A stretch of 64,000 bases of DNA from an uncultured Anaeromusa sp. Its GTDB lineage: Bacteria; Bacillota; Negativicutes; Anaeromusales; Anaeromusaceae. Positions 51,020 to 60,800 of this stretch are shown in pieces. The position numbers and the translations under genes are program-made. The notes below the pieces were generated by a model, which saw only the letters and a list, made by a program, of their open reading frames with translations, was not told the origin of the DNA and ran no database searches. The stretch spans positions 2,370,001-2,434,000 of the forward strand of contig NZ_OY764902.1 in assembly GCF_963668665.1 (NCBI RefSeq), given 5' to 3'. Every line of letters begins with the position of its first letter. Position 1 is the stretch's first letter.

Positions 51020-51829
51020 GTGGAGAACTTGCTTATTGCAGTAATTATTGGCGTGGTGGAAGGAGTTACTGAATTTTTACCGGTTTCATCGACTGGACAT
51101 ATGATTTTAGCCGGGCATCTAATGGGGTTTGAAGGGGAAGTTGCCAGCGTATTTGAAGTGTTTATCCAATTGGGCGCTATTTTGTCGGTATTGTTCCTCT
51201 ATCGGGATAAGTTTGCAGCTATGATGCCGCGAAATGGTCGGAAGACAGGTTTTCGCTCGGCCTTGCAGTGGCAGCACGTAGCGGTAGGTATTATTCCGGT
51301 TATGGGCGTGGGGTATTTGCTGCACAAAGCGATTAAGACGTACTTGTTTTCTCCCTTTACTGTTATTGTTGGGTTAGTAATAGGCGCTGTTTTGATGTTG
51401 GCTGCAGAAAAGTGGGCCCAAATGCGACGCCCCAGAACGTGCGACGTGGATGAAATAACCTTAAAACAGGCATTTTGGGTAGGGTTGTTCCAAATTTTGT
51501 CTTTGTGGCCTGGCTTTTCACGTTCTGGCTCTACTATTTCAGGAGGCTTGTTCGTCGGACTTAGCCGCAAAGCTGCGGCCGACTTTTCTTTTATTATTTC
51601 CGTGCCGTTGATGTTTGTAGCGTGTTTTTATGACTTGCTAAAAGTGTGGGGACAATTAAACGCTGACCATTTGTTTATGATTGGCGTCGGGTTTGTTACC
51701 GCTTTTATTGTAGCGTATGCCTCGGTGATATGGTTTTTGCGCTTCTTGAATCAATCTACCTTGGCTTCGTTTGCGTATTATCGGTTTGTCTTGGCGGCAG
51801 TCAGTTACTACTTCTTTTACGGTATTTAA
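51020..51829 (+). CDS. uppP: Undecaprenyl-diphosphatase (BacA family)
   Basis: A 269-residue polytopic membrane phosphatase that recycles undecaprenyl diphosphate, the lipid carrier of cell-wall synthesis. The two signature motifs are VVEGVTEFLPVSSTGHMIL at residues 11-29 and WPGFSRSGSTISGGLFVGLSR, with about eight hydrophobic segments. It starts at GTG 51020 with GAGGAGG upstream. Confidence 0.94.
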   Translation: MENLLIAVIIGVVEGVTEFLPVSSTGHMILAGHLMGFEGEVASVFEVFIQLGAILSVLFLYRDKFAAMMPRNGRKTGFRSALQWQHVAVGIIPVMGVGYLLHKAIKTYLFSPFTVIVGLVIGAVLMLAAEKWAQMRRPRTCDVDEITLKQAFWVGLFQILSLWPGFSRSGSTISGGLFVGLSRKAAADFSFIISVPLMFVACFYDLLKVWGQLNADHLFMIGVGFVTAFIVAYASVIWFLRFLNQSTLASFAYYRFVLAAVSYYFFYGI

Positions 51830-51849
51830 AATTAGTGCGAAATTAAGTC

Positions 51850-51878
51850 TTTACAAGTCGCGGAGGACGTGATAATAT
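51850..51878 (+). promoter_or_regulatory. Upstream promoter candidate of the tRNA cluster
   Basis: TTTACA, 17-base spacer, TAATAT. Confidence 0.5.
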
Positions 51879-51935
51879 ACATAAGCGTCGAGCAGGTGAC
51901 ACTCCTGAACTTCGAAACCGCAGCAAAAAAAGCGG

Positions 51936-51964
51936 TTGACAGGGAAAAGGAAATGATGTACAAT
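51936..51964 (+). promoter_or_regulatory. Main promoter of the tRNA cluster
   Basis: TTGACA, 17-base spacer, TACAAT. The -35 overlaps the right arm of a small AACCGC/GCGGTT inverted repeat (51916-51937). Confidence 0.75.
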
Positions 51965-51995
51965 CAATTTCGTCACTGAGGGGCGCGGCAGAAAC

Positions 51996-52071
51996 GCTGG
52001 CGTAGCTCAATTGGCAGAGCAGCTGATTTGTAATCAGCAGGTTGGGGGTTCGATTCCTCTCGCCAGCTCCA
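51996..52071 (+). tRNA. tRNA-Thr (anticodon TGT)
   Basis: A cloverleaf with acceptor GCTGGCG/CGCCAGC, anticodon loop TTTGTAA, T-arm GGTTCGATTCC and encoded CCA. Confidence 0.95.
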
Positions 52072-52090
52072 AAACTCAATATTGTACCGT

Positions 52091-52175
52091 GGAGAGGTTC
52101 CCGAGTGGTTAAAGGGAGCAGACTGTAAATCTGCCGGCTCTGCCTTCGAAGGTTCGAATCCTTCCCTCTCCACCA
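52091..52175 (+). tRNA. tRNA-Tyr (anticodon GTA)
   Basis: Acceptor GGAGAGG/CCTCTCC, anticodon loop CTGTAAA, long variable arm typical of bacterial tRNA-Tyr, encoded CCA. Confidence 0.95.
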
Positions 52176-52182
52176 CTAATGA

Positions 52183-52258
52183 CGCGGGGTGGAGCAGTTG
52201 GTAGCTCGTCGGGCTCATAACCCGAAGGCCGCAGGTTCAAGTCCTGCCCCCGCAACCA
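52183..52258 (+). tRNA. Initiator tRNA-fMet (anticodon CAT)
   Basis: Starts CGCGGGG and ends with CCCCGCA-ACCA, so the first pair is a C-A mismatch. The anticodon stem has three GC pairs (GGG/CCC). Both are marks of the initiator tRNA. Confidence 0.95.
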
Positions 52259-52268
52259 ATGGTTTGAT

Positions 52269-52344
52269 GCTGATGTAGCTCAGTCGGTAGAGCGTATCCT
52301 TGGTAAGGATAAGGTCACCGGTTCAAATCCGGTCATCAGCTCCA
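52269..52344 (+). tRNA. tRNA-Thr (anticodon GGT)
   Basis: Acceptor GCTGATG/CATCAGC, anticodon loop TTGGTAA, encoded CCA. A second threonine isoacceptor in the cluster. Confidence 0.95.
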
Positions 52345-52352
52345 TAATATTA

Positions 52353-52429
52353 GGCGGCGTAGCTCAGTTGGCTAGAGCATGCGGTTCATACCCGCAGTGT
52401 CCGGGGTTCGAGTCCCTGCGCCGCCACCA
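52353..52429 (+). tRNA. Elongator tRNA-Met (anticodon CAT)
   Basis: Acceptor GGCGGCG/CGCCGCC, anticodon loop TTCATAC, encoded CCA. The body matches elongator Met rather than the CAT tRNA-Ile. Confidence 0.9.
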
Positions 52430-52440
52430 GTACTGGCATG

Positions 52441-52468
52441 AAACCGCGATTACGCGGTTTTTTCTTTT
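52441..52468 (+). terminator. Terminator of the tRNA cluster
   Basis: AAACCGCG/CGCGGTTT (52441-52448 with 52453-52460), loop ATTA, long T run. Confidence 0.88.
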
Positions 52469-52571
52469 TTCTCAAAGGCAGCAGGATTTTCCACCGCCAG
52501 AGCGAAAAGAATAATCGTACATTCGCTAAGCAAGCTGGCGAAAACTCTTTTTAAAGGAGAGAAGTAGAAGA

Positions 52572-53759
52572 ATGGCAAAACAGAAGTTTGAAAGAAACAA
52601 GCCCCATGTGAACATTGGTACCATCGGTCACGTTGACCATGGCAAAACGACTCTGACCGCAGCCATCACGAAAGTATTATCCAAAACAGGTGGCGCTCAG
52701 TTTATGGGTTACGACATGATCGACAAGGCGCCGGAAGAGCGCGAACGCGGCATCACCATCAACACCGCCCATGTTGAGTACGAGACGGCTAACCGCCACT
52801 ATGCTCACGTGGACTGCCCTGGTCATGCTGACTATGTTAAAAACATGATTACCGGTGCTGCGCAGATGGACGGCGGCATTCTGGTGGTAAGCGCCGCTGA
52901 CGGCCCGATGCCCCAGACCCGCGAGCACATCCTGCTGAGCCGCCAGGTTGGCGTGCCGGCTCTGGTTGTATTCTTGAACAAAGCAGACATGGTTGACGAT
53001 CCGGAATTGATGGAACTGGTGGAAATGGAAGTTCGCGAATTGCTCTCGAGCTACGAATTCCCCGGCGACGACATCCCGGTCATCAGCGGCTCGGCCTTGA
53101 AAGCGCTGGAAGGCGACGCCGAGTATGAGCAGAAAATCCTTGATTTGATGGCAGCTGTTGACAGCTACATCCCTACTCCTGAACGCGATACCGACAAAGC
53201 ATTCCTGATGCCTGTCGAGGACGTCTTCACGATTACCGGCCGCGGCACCGTGGCTACGGGCCGTGTGGAACGTGGCGTTGTCAAAGTGGGCGACACGATT
53301 GAAATCGTAGGCATGATGGAAGAAGCGAAACAAACGGTCTGCACAGGCGTGGAAATGTTCCGCAAATTGCTGGACTCCGCTGTAGCTGGCGACAACATCG
53401 GCGCGCTGCTGCGCGGCGTTGAGCGCAAAGACATCCAGCGCGGCCAGGTTTTGGCTAAGCCGGGTTCCATTAAGCCTCACACGAAATTCATGGGCGAAGT
53501 ATACGTCCTGTCCAAAGAAGAAGGCGGCCGTCACACTCCGTTCTTTAACGGCTATCGTCCGCAGTTCTACTTCCGTACGACCGACGTAACCGGCGTGATC
53601 ACCTTGCCTGAAGGCACGGAAATGGTTATGCCTGGCGACAACGTGCAGATGGCAATCGAACTGATTACCCCCATCGCCGTTGAAGAAGGTCTGCGTTTTG
53701 CTATCCGCGAAGGCGGCCGCACTGTCGGCGCCGGCGTAGTTACCGCAATCAACGCGTAA
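52572..53759 (+). CDS. tuf: Elongation factor Tu
   Basis: A 395-residue GTPase that delivers aminoacyl-tRNA to the ribosome. G1 is [10 protein letters not shown]3 is [10 protein letters not shown]4 is NKADMVDD; domains 2 and 3 follow ([33 protein letters not shown]). AAAGGAG precedes the ATG. GC-rich, strongly biased codons are typical of a highly expressed gene and create a long false frame on the other strand. The 110 bases between the tRNA terminator and this gene contain no clear promoter. Confidence 0.98.
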   Translation: MAKQKFERNKPHVNIGTIGHVDHGKTTLTAAITKVLSKTGGAQFMGYDMIDKAPEERERGITINTAHVEYETANRHYAHVDCPGHADYVKNMITGAAQMDGGILVVSAADGPMPQTREHILLSRQVGVPALVVFLNKADMVDDPELMELVEMEVRELLSSYEFPGDDIPVISGSALKALEGDAEYEQKILDLMAAVDSYIPTPERDTDKAFLMPVEDVFTITGRGTVATGRVERGVVKVGDTIEIVGMMEEAKQTVCTGVEMFRKLLDSAVAGDNIGALLRGVERKDIQRGQVLAKPGSIKPHTKFMGEVYVLSKEEGGRHTPFFNGYRPQFYFRTTDVTGVITLPEGTEMVMPGDNVQMAIELITPIAVEEGLRFAIREGGRTVGAGVVTAINA

Positions 53760-53830
53760 CTTTGGTGAGTTGTTACAGTGCAATAAACGCATGCTTTGCC
53801 TGAGCGTGGTTACTGCGTTGCGGCAAGCGC

Positions 53831-53866
53831 CAACCCGGGGAGCGTCAACTCCCTGGGTTGTTCTTT
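53831..53866 (+). terminator. Terminator after tuf
   Basis: Eleven-bp stem (53831-53841 with 53850-53860, one G-T pair), then TTCTTT. Confidence 0.8.
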
Positions 53867-53894
53867 GCCGGGCGTAAAGACGTATGGAATGTTG

Positions 53895-53923
53895 TTGACA
53901 GCCCAGGGGAAGTGTGCTAAATT
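53895..53923 (+). promoter_or_regulatory. Promoter of the rpmG-tRNA-Trp-secE-nusG unit
   Basis: TTGACA, 17-base spacer, TAAATT with a preceding TGC. Confidence 0.65.
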
Positions 53924-53977
53924 GTATTAGTAACGTTTGCAATATAATGATTTTTGCAGGTAAGAGAGGTACAGACG

Positions 53978-54127
53978 ATGCGTAACGCGATTACGTTGGC
54001 TTGTACGGAATGCAAACAACGCAACTATCAGTCCAATAAGAACAAGAAAAACGATCCTGATCGTATTGAACTGAGCAAGTATTGCAAGTTTTGCAAGAAA
54101 CATACCGTACACAAAGAAACAAAGTAA
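53978..54127 (+). CDS. rpmG: Ribosomal protein L33, zinc-binding form
   Basis: A 49-residue L33. Both CxxC pairs are present (CTEC and CKFC), so it is the zinc-containing form. It starts [17 protein letters not shown] and ends HKETK. GAGAGGTACAGACG precedes the ATG. The order rpmG-secE-nusG-rplK is conserved in Firmicutes. Confidence 0.95.
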   Translation: MRNAITLACTECKQRNYQSNKNKKNDPDRIELSKYCKFCKKHTVHKETK

Positions 54128-54147
54128 GGTCAGGCTCGTAATTGGAT

Positions 54148-54223
54148 AGGGGTGTAGCTCAATTGGTAGAGTAGCGGTCTCCAAAACCGTTGGTTGCGGG
54201 TTCGATTCCTGCCGCCCCTGCCA
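54148..54223 (+). tRNA. tRNA-Trp (anticodon CCA)
   Basis: Acceptor AGGGGTG/CGCCCCT (one T-G pair), anticodon loop CTCCAAA, encoded CCA. It sits between rpmG and secE, as in many Firmicutes. Confidence 0.95.
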
Positions 54224-54255
54224 ACCTATTGCTTGGAAGACGAGGATGTGAAACG

Positions 54256-54468
54256 ATGGCTGCTCAGGAGACTGCGGCGCAAGGAACTGCGCAGTGGAAA
54301 CGCTTTATCCGCGAAGTTCGGGCAGAACTTAAAAAAGTAACTTGGCCGACTCGCAAGGAACTGCTTTCGTATACAAGCGTAGTGTTTGTTGCCACCGTGG
54401 CAGTAGCCATGCTGATTTGGATCATCGATGCCGGCTTCAGCGGGTTGTTGCGTGCGGTGATCAAGTAA
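54256..54468 (+). CDS. secE: Preprotein translocase subunit SecE
   Basis: A 70-residue single-span membrane protein. The amphipathic RAELKKVTWPTRKELLSYTSVV segment is the SecE signature and is followed by one membrane helix at about residues 43-62. It holds SecY in the translocon. GAGG precedes ATG 54256. Confidence 0.94.
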   Translation: MAAQETAAQGTAQWKRFIREVRAELKKVTWPTRKELLSYTSVVFVATVAVAMLIWIIDAGFSGLLRAVIK

Positions 54469-54506
54469 CTAGGAGATAGGGGGAAGGCCCCCTGTGTGAA
54501 AAGGCG

Positions 54507-55034
54507 ATGGATTCTGAAAAGATGTGGTATGTAATCCATACCTATTCTGGTTATGAAAACAAAGTGAAAGCCAACTTGGAGCGCAAAGTGCAGTCCATGG
54601 GCATGGAGAATGAGATTTTCAATATTCTTGTGCCGATGGAAGATGAAGTGGAAATCAAGGACGGCCGTAAAAAAGTAATCAAGCGCAAAGTCTTTCCAGG
54701 CTATGTCCTGGTGGAAATGATCGTAAACGATCGTTCTTGGTATGTTGTGCGCAACACACCGGGAGTGACAGGCTTTGTTGGCTCGGGGACTAAGCCGATT
54801 CCTTTGAGTGAAGCGGAAACGCGTCAGATTCTTCGTTCTATGGGAATGGAAGAAAAGCCCAAGGTGGACTTGGAACTTTCGCAGATGGTTCGGATCAAAT
54901 CCGGAGCATTTGAAGGTTGGGAAGCTAAAGTTGTGCATATTGACCCTGAGAAGGGGAAATTGCGCGTGCTTGTCGATATGTTTGGCAGGGAAACCCCTGT
55001 AGAGCTTGATTTCACTCAAGTTGAAAAAATATAA
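54507..55034 (+). CDS. nusG: Transcription termination/antitermination factor NusG
   Basis: A 175-residue NusG. The NGN domain begins KMWYVIHTYSGYENKVKANLE and has FPGYVLVEM and VRNTPGVTGFVG; the C-terminal KOW domain is GAFEGWEAKVVHIDPEKGKLRV. The Shine-Dalgarno (AAAAGG) is weak; an in-frame ATG at 54522 would remove five residues. Confidence 0.95.
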   Translation: MDSEKMWYVIHTYSGYENKVKANLERKVQSMGMENEIFNILVPMEDEVEIKDGRKKVIKRKVFPGYVLVEMIVNDRSWYVVRNTPGVTGFVGSGTKPIPLSEAETRQILRSMGMEEKPKVDLELSQMVRIKSGAFEGWEAKVVHIDPEKGKLRVLVDMFGRETPVELDFTQVEKI

Positions 55035-55090
55035 TCTTTGAAATTATCCTTTAGATAGATCGTTGTAACCACAATGAGGAGGTGGAAAAA

Positions 55091-55516
55091 ATGGCAAAAA
55101 AAGTAATCAAACTCGTAAAATTGCAAGTTCCCGCAGCGAAAGCCACTCCGGCGCCTCCGGTAGGCCCTGCGTTAGGTCAAGCTGGTGTGAACATCATGGC
55201 GTTTGTAAAGGACTTCAATGAAAGAACAGCCGCGCAAGCGGGCCTGATCATTCCAGTTGAAATCACTGTTTTTGAAGATCGTTCCTTTACCTTCATTACT
55301 AAGACTCCTCCGGCTGCTGTATTACTCAAAAAAGCGGCTGGTCTTGAAAAGGCGTCTGGTGAGCCGAACAAAAAGAAAGTTGCGAAACTGCAGCGCGATA
55401 AAGTACGCGAGATTGCAGAGAGCAAAATGGCGGATTTGAACGCCGCTAATGTGGATGCTGCAATGCGTATGATTGAAGGTACTGCTCGCAGCATGGGCAT
55501 TGACATCGTCGACTAA
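55091..55516 (+). CDS. rplK: Ribosomal protein L11
   Basis: A 141-residue L11. It starts [36 protein letters not shown], with the proline-rich N-domain, and has an rRNA-binding C-domain ending [14 protein letters not shown] precedes ATG 55091. Confidence 0.97.
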   Translation: MAKKVIKLVKLQVPAAKATPAPPVGPALGQAGVNIMAFVKDFNERTAAQAGLIIPVEITVFEDRSFTFITKTPPAAVLLKKAAGLEKASGEPNKKKVAKLQRDKVREIAESKMADLNAANVDAAMRMIEGTARSMGIDIVD

Positions 55517-55570
55517 GAAGGTGTCTTGTGGGAGGATCATTCCGTAAGTACCACACAGGAGGAATTTTAA

Positions 55571-56278
55571 ATGGCTAAATTCGGTAAGAAGTATCAAGAA
55601 GCCGCCAAATTGGTGGAAGTTGACAAGCTGTATGAAGTTGCAGAAGCTTTTGAACTTGTCAAAAAAATTGTTACTGCCAAGTTTGACGAAACCGTTGAAG
55701 TGGCTGTAAAATTAGGTGTTGATCCTAAACATGCGGATCAGCAGGTGCGCGGTGCAGTAGTATTGCCGCACGGCACTGGCAAAACCAAAAATGTTTTGGT
55801 TTTTGCTAAAGGCGAAAAAGCTAAAGAAGCCGAAGCCGCTGGCGCTGACATTGTTGGTGCTGAGGAATTGGTGCAAAAAATCCAAGGTGGCTGGACCGAT
55901 TTCGACGTAGCTGTTGCTACGCCTGATATGATGGGCCTTGTAGGTCGCTTGGGTAAAGTTTTGGGACCTCGCGGTTTGATGCCGAATCCTAAGGTTGGTA
56001 CGGTTACGCTTGACGTGACTCGTGCTATCAATGAGATTAAAGCTGGTAAAATCGAATACCGTACCGATAAAGCTGGTAATATCCATGCTCCGATCGGCAA
56101 AGGTTCTTTCGAAAGCGCTAAGCTGCAGGAAAACTTCCAGACTCTTATTGACACCTTGAACAAGGCGAAACCTTCTGCTGCTAAAGGACAGTACATGCGG
56201 GCCATTACTGTCAGCACGACCATGGGACCTGGAATTAAAATCAATCCTACCCGTGCTGTAGCAGGCAAAAAAGAATAA
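55571..56278 (+). CDS. rplA: Ribosomal protein L1
   Basis: A 235-residue L1. It starts [15 protein letters not shown] and has [41 protein letters not shown] and a final [11 protein letters not shown]1 can bind its own mRNA in many bacteria. AGGAGG precedes the ATG. Confidence 0.97.
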   Translation: MAKFGKKYQEAAKLVEVDKLYEVAEAFELVKKIVTAKFDETVEVAVKLGVDPKHADQQVRGAVVLPHGTGKTKNVLVFAKGEKAKEAEAAGADIVGAEELVQKIQGGWTDFDVAVATPDMMGLVGRLGKVLGPRGLMPNPKVGTVTLDVTRAINEIKAGKIEYRTDKAGNIHAPIGKGSFESAKLQENFQTLIDTLNKAKPSAAKGQYMRAITVSTTMGPGIKINPTRAVAGKKE

Positions 56279-56446
56279 TTGACTATCTCGGCTGTAGATG
56301 GCAGGCGCTTTTGCGCGTAAGGACGTTAGTCCGCCTGCAGAGGTTGAGGCGGTTGTATAGGTATGAAAGTAATTTCGTATTTTGCGACCTCTCGGCTTCA
56401 GCCGAGAGGTCGTTTCTATTTCAGCAATCTAAAGGAGGTGGATGAA
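56279..56446 (+). promoter_or_regulatory. L10(L12) ribosomal leader with attenuator
   Basis: The 168 bases between rplA and rplJ hold a GCAGGCG-type stem (GCAGGC near 56300 and GCCTGC near 56332) with the loop bases expected of the L10 leader, where L10-L12 binds. A perfect 12-bp hairpin (56385-56396 with 56401-56412) follows and ends TTTCT, giving a terminator that could be controlled by L10. Confidence 0.75.
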
Positions 56447-56977
56447 ATGGCCATAACCGCTGCAAAACAGGCAATAGTAGCAGAACTGAAAGAAAAACTG
56501 ACCGGTGCCAAAGGCGCTGTATTGGTAAACTATCGTGGTCTGACTGTTGCTCAAGACACTAAATTGCGTCGTCAACTGCGCGAAGCTGGCGTGGACTACC
56601 GTGTTGTTAAAAACACGATGACCCGCATTGCTGCTCAGGAAGCAGGCCTGGAAGGGTTGGACGTCTATCTGGAAGGTCCGACCGCCATGGCGATTTCCAC
56701 GACCGATCCTGTAGCTCCTGCTAAAATCATTACTGATTTTGTCAAAGAGCATAAACTGCAGGTATTGGAAGTCAAAGCGGGCTTGGTGGAAGGTAATGTC
56801 ATCGATGAAAACGGTGTCAAAGCCCTTGCCAGCTTGCCGTCCCGGGAGGTCCTTATTGCCAAGATGCTCGGCAGCATGCAGTCCCCGATCACGGGCCTGG
56901 TCAACGTGCTCCAAGGAAGCATCCGCAATTTGGTCTATGCATTGGATGCAGTTCGCCAACAAAAAGAGTCGGCGTAA
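56447..56977 (+). CDS. rplJ: Ribosomal protein L10
   Basis: A 176-residue L10, the stalk base that holds L12 dimers. It has KGAVLVNYRGLTVAQDTKLRRQLREAG, VVKNTMTRIA and a C-terminal L12-binding helix. ATG 56447 follows AAAGGAGGTGG. A longer in-frame extension upstream lies in the leader hairpin and is not coding. Confidence 0.95.
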   Translation: MAITAAKQAIVAELKEKLTGAKGAVLVNYRGLTVAQDTKLRRQLREAGVDYRVVKNTMTRIAAQEAGLEGLDVYLEGPTAMAISTTDPVAPAKIITDFVKEHKLQVLEVKAGLVEGNVIDENGVKALASLPSREVLIAKMLGSMQSPITGLVNVLQGSIRNLVYALDAVRQQKESA

Positions 56978-57051
56978 GGCATAAAGAAGGCCTATGGTCT
57001 TCCAAGTTTCTGTTAGCAAAAATTTAAACATTATGTTTGGAGGTATATTAA

Positions 57052-57420
57052 ATGACTAAAGAAGAAATTATGCAAGCTATTGAGAACATGAGCGTTCTCG
57101 AACTGTCCGAGCTGGTGAAAGCTCTGGAAGAAAAATTCGGTGTTAGCGCTGCTGCTCCTGTAGCTGTAGCTGCTGCTCCGGCTGCCGGCGCTGCCGCTGC
57201 TGAAGAAAAAACCGAGTTTGACGTGATTTTGGCCAGCGCTGGCGCTAGCAAAATCAACGTTATCAAAGTAGTTCGCGAAGCTACCGGCCTGGGCTTGAAA
57301 GAAGCCAAAGAACTGGTTGATGGCGCTCCGAAAGCTATCAAAGAAAAAGTTGCCAAAGCTGACGCTGACGCTCTGAAAGCTAAGCTGGAAGAAGCCGGCG
57401 CTACTGTTGAAGTAAAGTAA
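57052..57420 (+). CDS. rplL: Ribosomal protein L7/L12
   Basis: A 122-residue L12. The N-terminal dimerisation domain ([30 protein letters not shown]) is followed by an Ala-rich hinge and the C-domain with [28 protein letters not shown] precedes the ATG. A strong terminator follows. Confidence 0.97.
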   Translation: MTKEEIMQAIENMSVLELSELVKALEEKFGVSAAAPVAVAAAPAAGAAAAEEKTEFDVILASAGASKINVIKVVREATGLGLKEAKELVDGAPKAIKEKVAKADADALKAKLEEAGATVEVK

Positions 57421-57428
57421 GCTTTTTA

Positions 57429-57463
57429 AAAAGGCCATCCTGTTAAACAGGATGGCCTTTTTT
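57429..57463 (+). terminator. Terminator after rplL
   Basis: At least 13 bp (57431-57443 with 57447-57459), three-base loop, then a T run. It separates the stalk operon from rpoBC. Confidence 0.92.
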
Positions 57464-57548
57464 GCTTTTTTGAGGAAAGTTCGGTTTGCTAAGTCGTGTT
57501 GCAGAGTTCGTGCTTTCGGCAATGAATAGATGTTTTTTGCAAAAATGA

Positions 57549-57580
57549 TTGACAAATTAAAGAAATGATGGTAGCATAAT
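57549..57580 (+). promoter_or_regulatory. Possible rpoB promoter
   Basis: TTGACA at 57549-57554; a -10 is either TAGCAT (17-base spacer) or CATAAT (20-base spacer). The -35 box is consensus. Confidence 0.45.
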
Positions 57581-57629
57581 AAAACGCGATATCTTTTACC
57601 AAGCAATAAAGAATAGCAGTATCTGGGAT

Positions 57630-57750
57630 TGGCGTCGCCAAGCTAAATGGAATGGAGATTAACAAAGCAGAACGACATGCGCGAGGAGCAACTCCTTGCG
57701 TTTGAAAAAGCAAGGTATGTAGAAAAGAACGATACCTTGTCTTTTTTCGT
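57630..57750 (+). promoter_or_regulatory. rpoB leader attenuator candidate
   Basis: Mutually exclusive stems: A, GCGAGGAG/CTCCTTGC (57681-57688 with 57692-57699); B, CCTTGC/GCAAGG (57694-57699 with 57710-57715); and C, CAAGGTAT/ATACCTTG (57711-57718 with 57732-57739). C is followed by CTTTTTT and looks like a terminator. B would block both A and C. A further TTGGCG/GCCAA stem lies at 57632-57643. The gap 57464-57862 holds no gene; a 66-codon frame over it covers the hairpins and is not coding. Confidence 0.55.
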
Positions 57751-57862
57751 TTTCCATTACCACATGTCTTTGGCGGCTTTGTTGTGCTATGCCGGTCTTA
57801 GGACTGCAGCGACGCCTGGTGCCTTGGAATTTATTCATTTCGTGTAAGGGGTGAAGGGGTTC

Positions 57863-60800
57863 ATGTTCAAACCTGTTCCTGTAGGAAAGAGAGTCAGGTA
57901 CAGCTACGCAAAGATTGACGAAGTACTTGACATGCCCAACCTGATCGAGATTCAGAAGAGGTCGTATGACTGGTTTTTGGAAGAAGGATTGCAGGAAATC
58001 TTCCAGGATATCTCGCCCATTCAGGATTTTACGGGCAATTTGCAGCTTTCCTTTGAAGGCTTCTCCCTGGGAGAACCAAAGTATTCCGTTGAGGAATGCA
58101 AAGAGCGGGACGTTACCTTTGCGGCGCCGCTCAAGGTGAATGTTCGTTTAATCAACCGGGAAACCGGCGAGATTAAGGAGCAAGAAGTGTTTATGGGCGA
58201 GTTTCCGTTGATGACGGAAACCGGCACGTTCATTATTAATGGTGCAGAACGTGTTATTGTTAGTCAGTTGGTGCGTTCTCCTGGTGCTTATTACGGGGAA
58301 ACGATCGATACCAGCGGCAAAAAACTGTATCATGCAACAGTCATTCCGAATCGTGGCGCGTGGTTGGAACTGGAAACAGATGCCAATGACGTGATTTCCG
58401 TGCGCGTTGACCGGACTAGAAAATTGCCGGCGACTATTTTGGTGCGTGCTTTAGGCTATGCATCGAATAGTGTAATAGCAGAACTTTTTGCTGAAGATAC
58501 GCGCATTCAAGCCACTTTGGAACGTGACAGCACCAGCTCCAAAGAAGAAGCGCTGGTGGAAATCTATAAACGTCTGCGTCCGGGTGAACCGCCGACAGTG
58601 GAAAATGCGCAGCAGTTGTTGGAATCGCTGTTTTTCGATCCTAAACGGTATGATTTGGCAACAGTTGGTCGCTACAAGCTAGGCAAGAAGCTCGGCTGGC
58701 GGCGGCGCTTGATGGGCAAGACCTTGGCCCAGCCGCTGGTTGACGAGTCTACCGGGGAAATTGTAGCGGAAGAGGGGACTGTTCTTGACGAGCAGGCTCT
58801 GAATGCCGTAGAGGCCTCCGGTTTGTTTGAAGGCGATCGTCTGAATGTAGCTTATATTCGCAATAAGGAAGGCCAGGCTATTAAAGTCATTGCCAACCCG
58901 AATTTGCCGTATCAGCATCGGACGATTACTCGCCAGGATATTATTGCTGCTATTAACTATTTATTGAACTTGATGGATGGATTCGGTAATACCGATGATA
59001 TTGACCATTTAGGCAACCGTCGTCTGCGTTCCGTCGGCGAGCTTTTGCAAAACCAGTTCCGTATCGGTCTTTCTCGTATGGAACGGGTTGTTAAAGAACG
59101 TATGACCATTCAAGAGGTCGAAGGAATTTATCCGCAGGCTTTGATTAATATTCGCCCTGTTGTAGCGGCAATTAAAGAATTTTTCGGCTCCAGTCAGCTT
59201 TCTCAGTTTATGGACCAAACCAATCCTTTGGCGGAATTGACGCATAAACGTCGTCTCAGCGCCTTGGGACCTGGCGGTTTGAGTCGTGAGCGCGCTGGCT
59301 TTGAAGTCCGCGACGTTCACCATTCTCACTATGGCCGCATGTGTCCGATTGAGACGCCGGAAGGTCCGAATATCGGTTTGATCGGCTCGTTGTCTACTTT
59401 TGGCCGTATCAACGCTTTTGGCTTTATCGAAACTCCTTATCGGAAAATCGACAAAGTTAATCGCATTGTTACCGAAGAAGTGGTCTATTTGACTGCCGAT
59501 GAAGAAGACGAGGGCATTTGCGCTCAGGCGAACGAGGAAATTACGCCCGAAGGCTGGTTTGCCCATCCGCGCGTAACGGTTCGTTATCGCCATGATACGC
59601 TGGTTGTCCCTGCCGAGCAGGTCGACTATGTTGACGTGTCTCCGAAACAGGTTGTGTCCATTGCTACGGCGATGATTCCGTTCTTGGAAAACGATGACGC
59701 CAACCGTGCTCTCATGGGCGCGAACATGCAACGTCAGGCAGTACCGCTTTTGCGGACTCAGGCGCCGCTGGTCGGAACTGGCATGGAATATCGGGCTGCC
59801 TGCGATTCGGGCGTTGTAATTCTAGCGAAAAGCGACGGCGTGATTGAACGGGTTAGCGCCTTGGAGATTGGTCTGCGCTGTGATGACGGACGTCTGGAAA
59901 GCTACCGGATGACCAAATTTATGCGTTCCAATCAGGGAACTTGCATTAACCAAAAACCCATTGTGCGCAAAGATGAGCGCGTGGTGCGCGGCCAGGTACT
60001 GGCGGACGGACCCGCTACTGACCGGGGCGAACTGGCCTTGGGCTTTAACGTTCTGGTGGCATATATGCCATGGGAAGGCTACAACTACGAGGATGCCATC
60101 CTTTTGAGCGAAAAGCTGGTGAAAGAGGACGTATATACATCCATTCATATTGAAGAGTATGAGTGCGAGGCTCGGGATACCAAACTGGGGCCGGAAGAAA
60201 TCACCCGCGATATTCCCAATGTGGCGGAAGAAGCGTTGAAGGATATCGACGAACGCGGTATTATCCGCATCGGCGCCGAAGTACGGCCCGGAGATATTCT
60301 TGTCGGTAAAGTTACCCCTAAGGGTGAGACAGAGCTGACCGCGGAAGAACGCCTGCTGCGGGCCATTTTCGGTGAAAAAGCCCGCGAAGTTCGCGATACG
60401 TCTTTGAAAGTGCCTCATGGCGAAGCCGGTAAAATTGTCGACGTGAAGGTGTTTACCCGTGAAAATGGCGACGAGCTGCCGCCAGGCGTCAACCAATTGG
60501 TGCGCGTCTATATCGCTCAAAAGCGGAAAATTTCCGTGGGTGATAAAATGGCTGGCCGTCATGGTAACAAGGGTGTTGTTTCACGCATTATGCGCGAAGA
60601 AGACATGCCTTTCCTGCCGGACGGCACGCCGGTGCAAATTGTGCTTAACCCCTTGGGCGTACCATCGCGTATGAATATCGGCCAGATTCTAGAGACGCAT
60701 TTAGGGATGGCGGCGCACGCGCTGGGCATGCAGATTAAGCAAGGAGCGCCGGATATTGCCGAACGTCTTGAAGGTTTGGGCTATGATGTCAAAGCCAAAG

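Noticed and set aside
52677-53942. 421-codon minus-strand frame opposite tuf
   Set aside because: It is caused by strong codon bias of the tuf gene; its protein is His/Phe-rich nonsense with no family features.
57647-57847. 66-codon frame before rpoB
   Set aside because: It runs through the leader hairpins and has no ribosome site.
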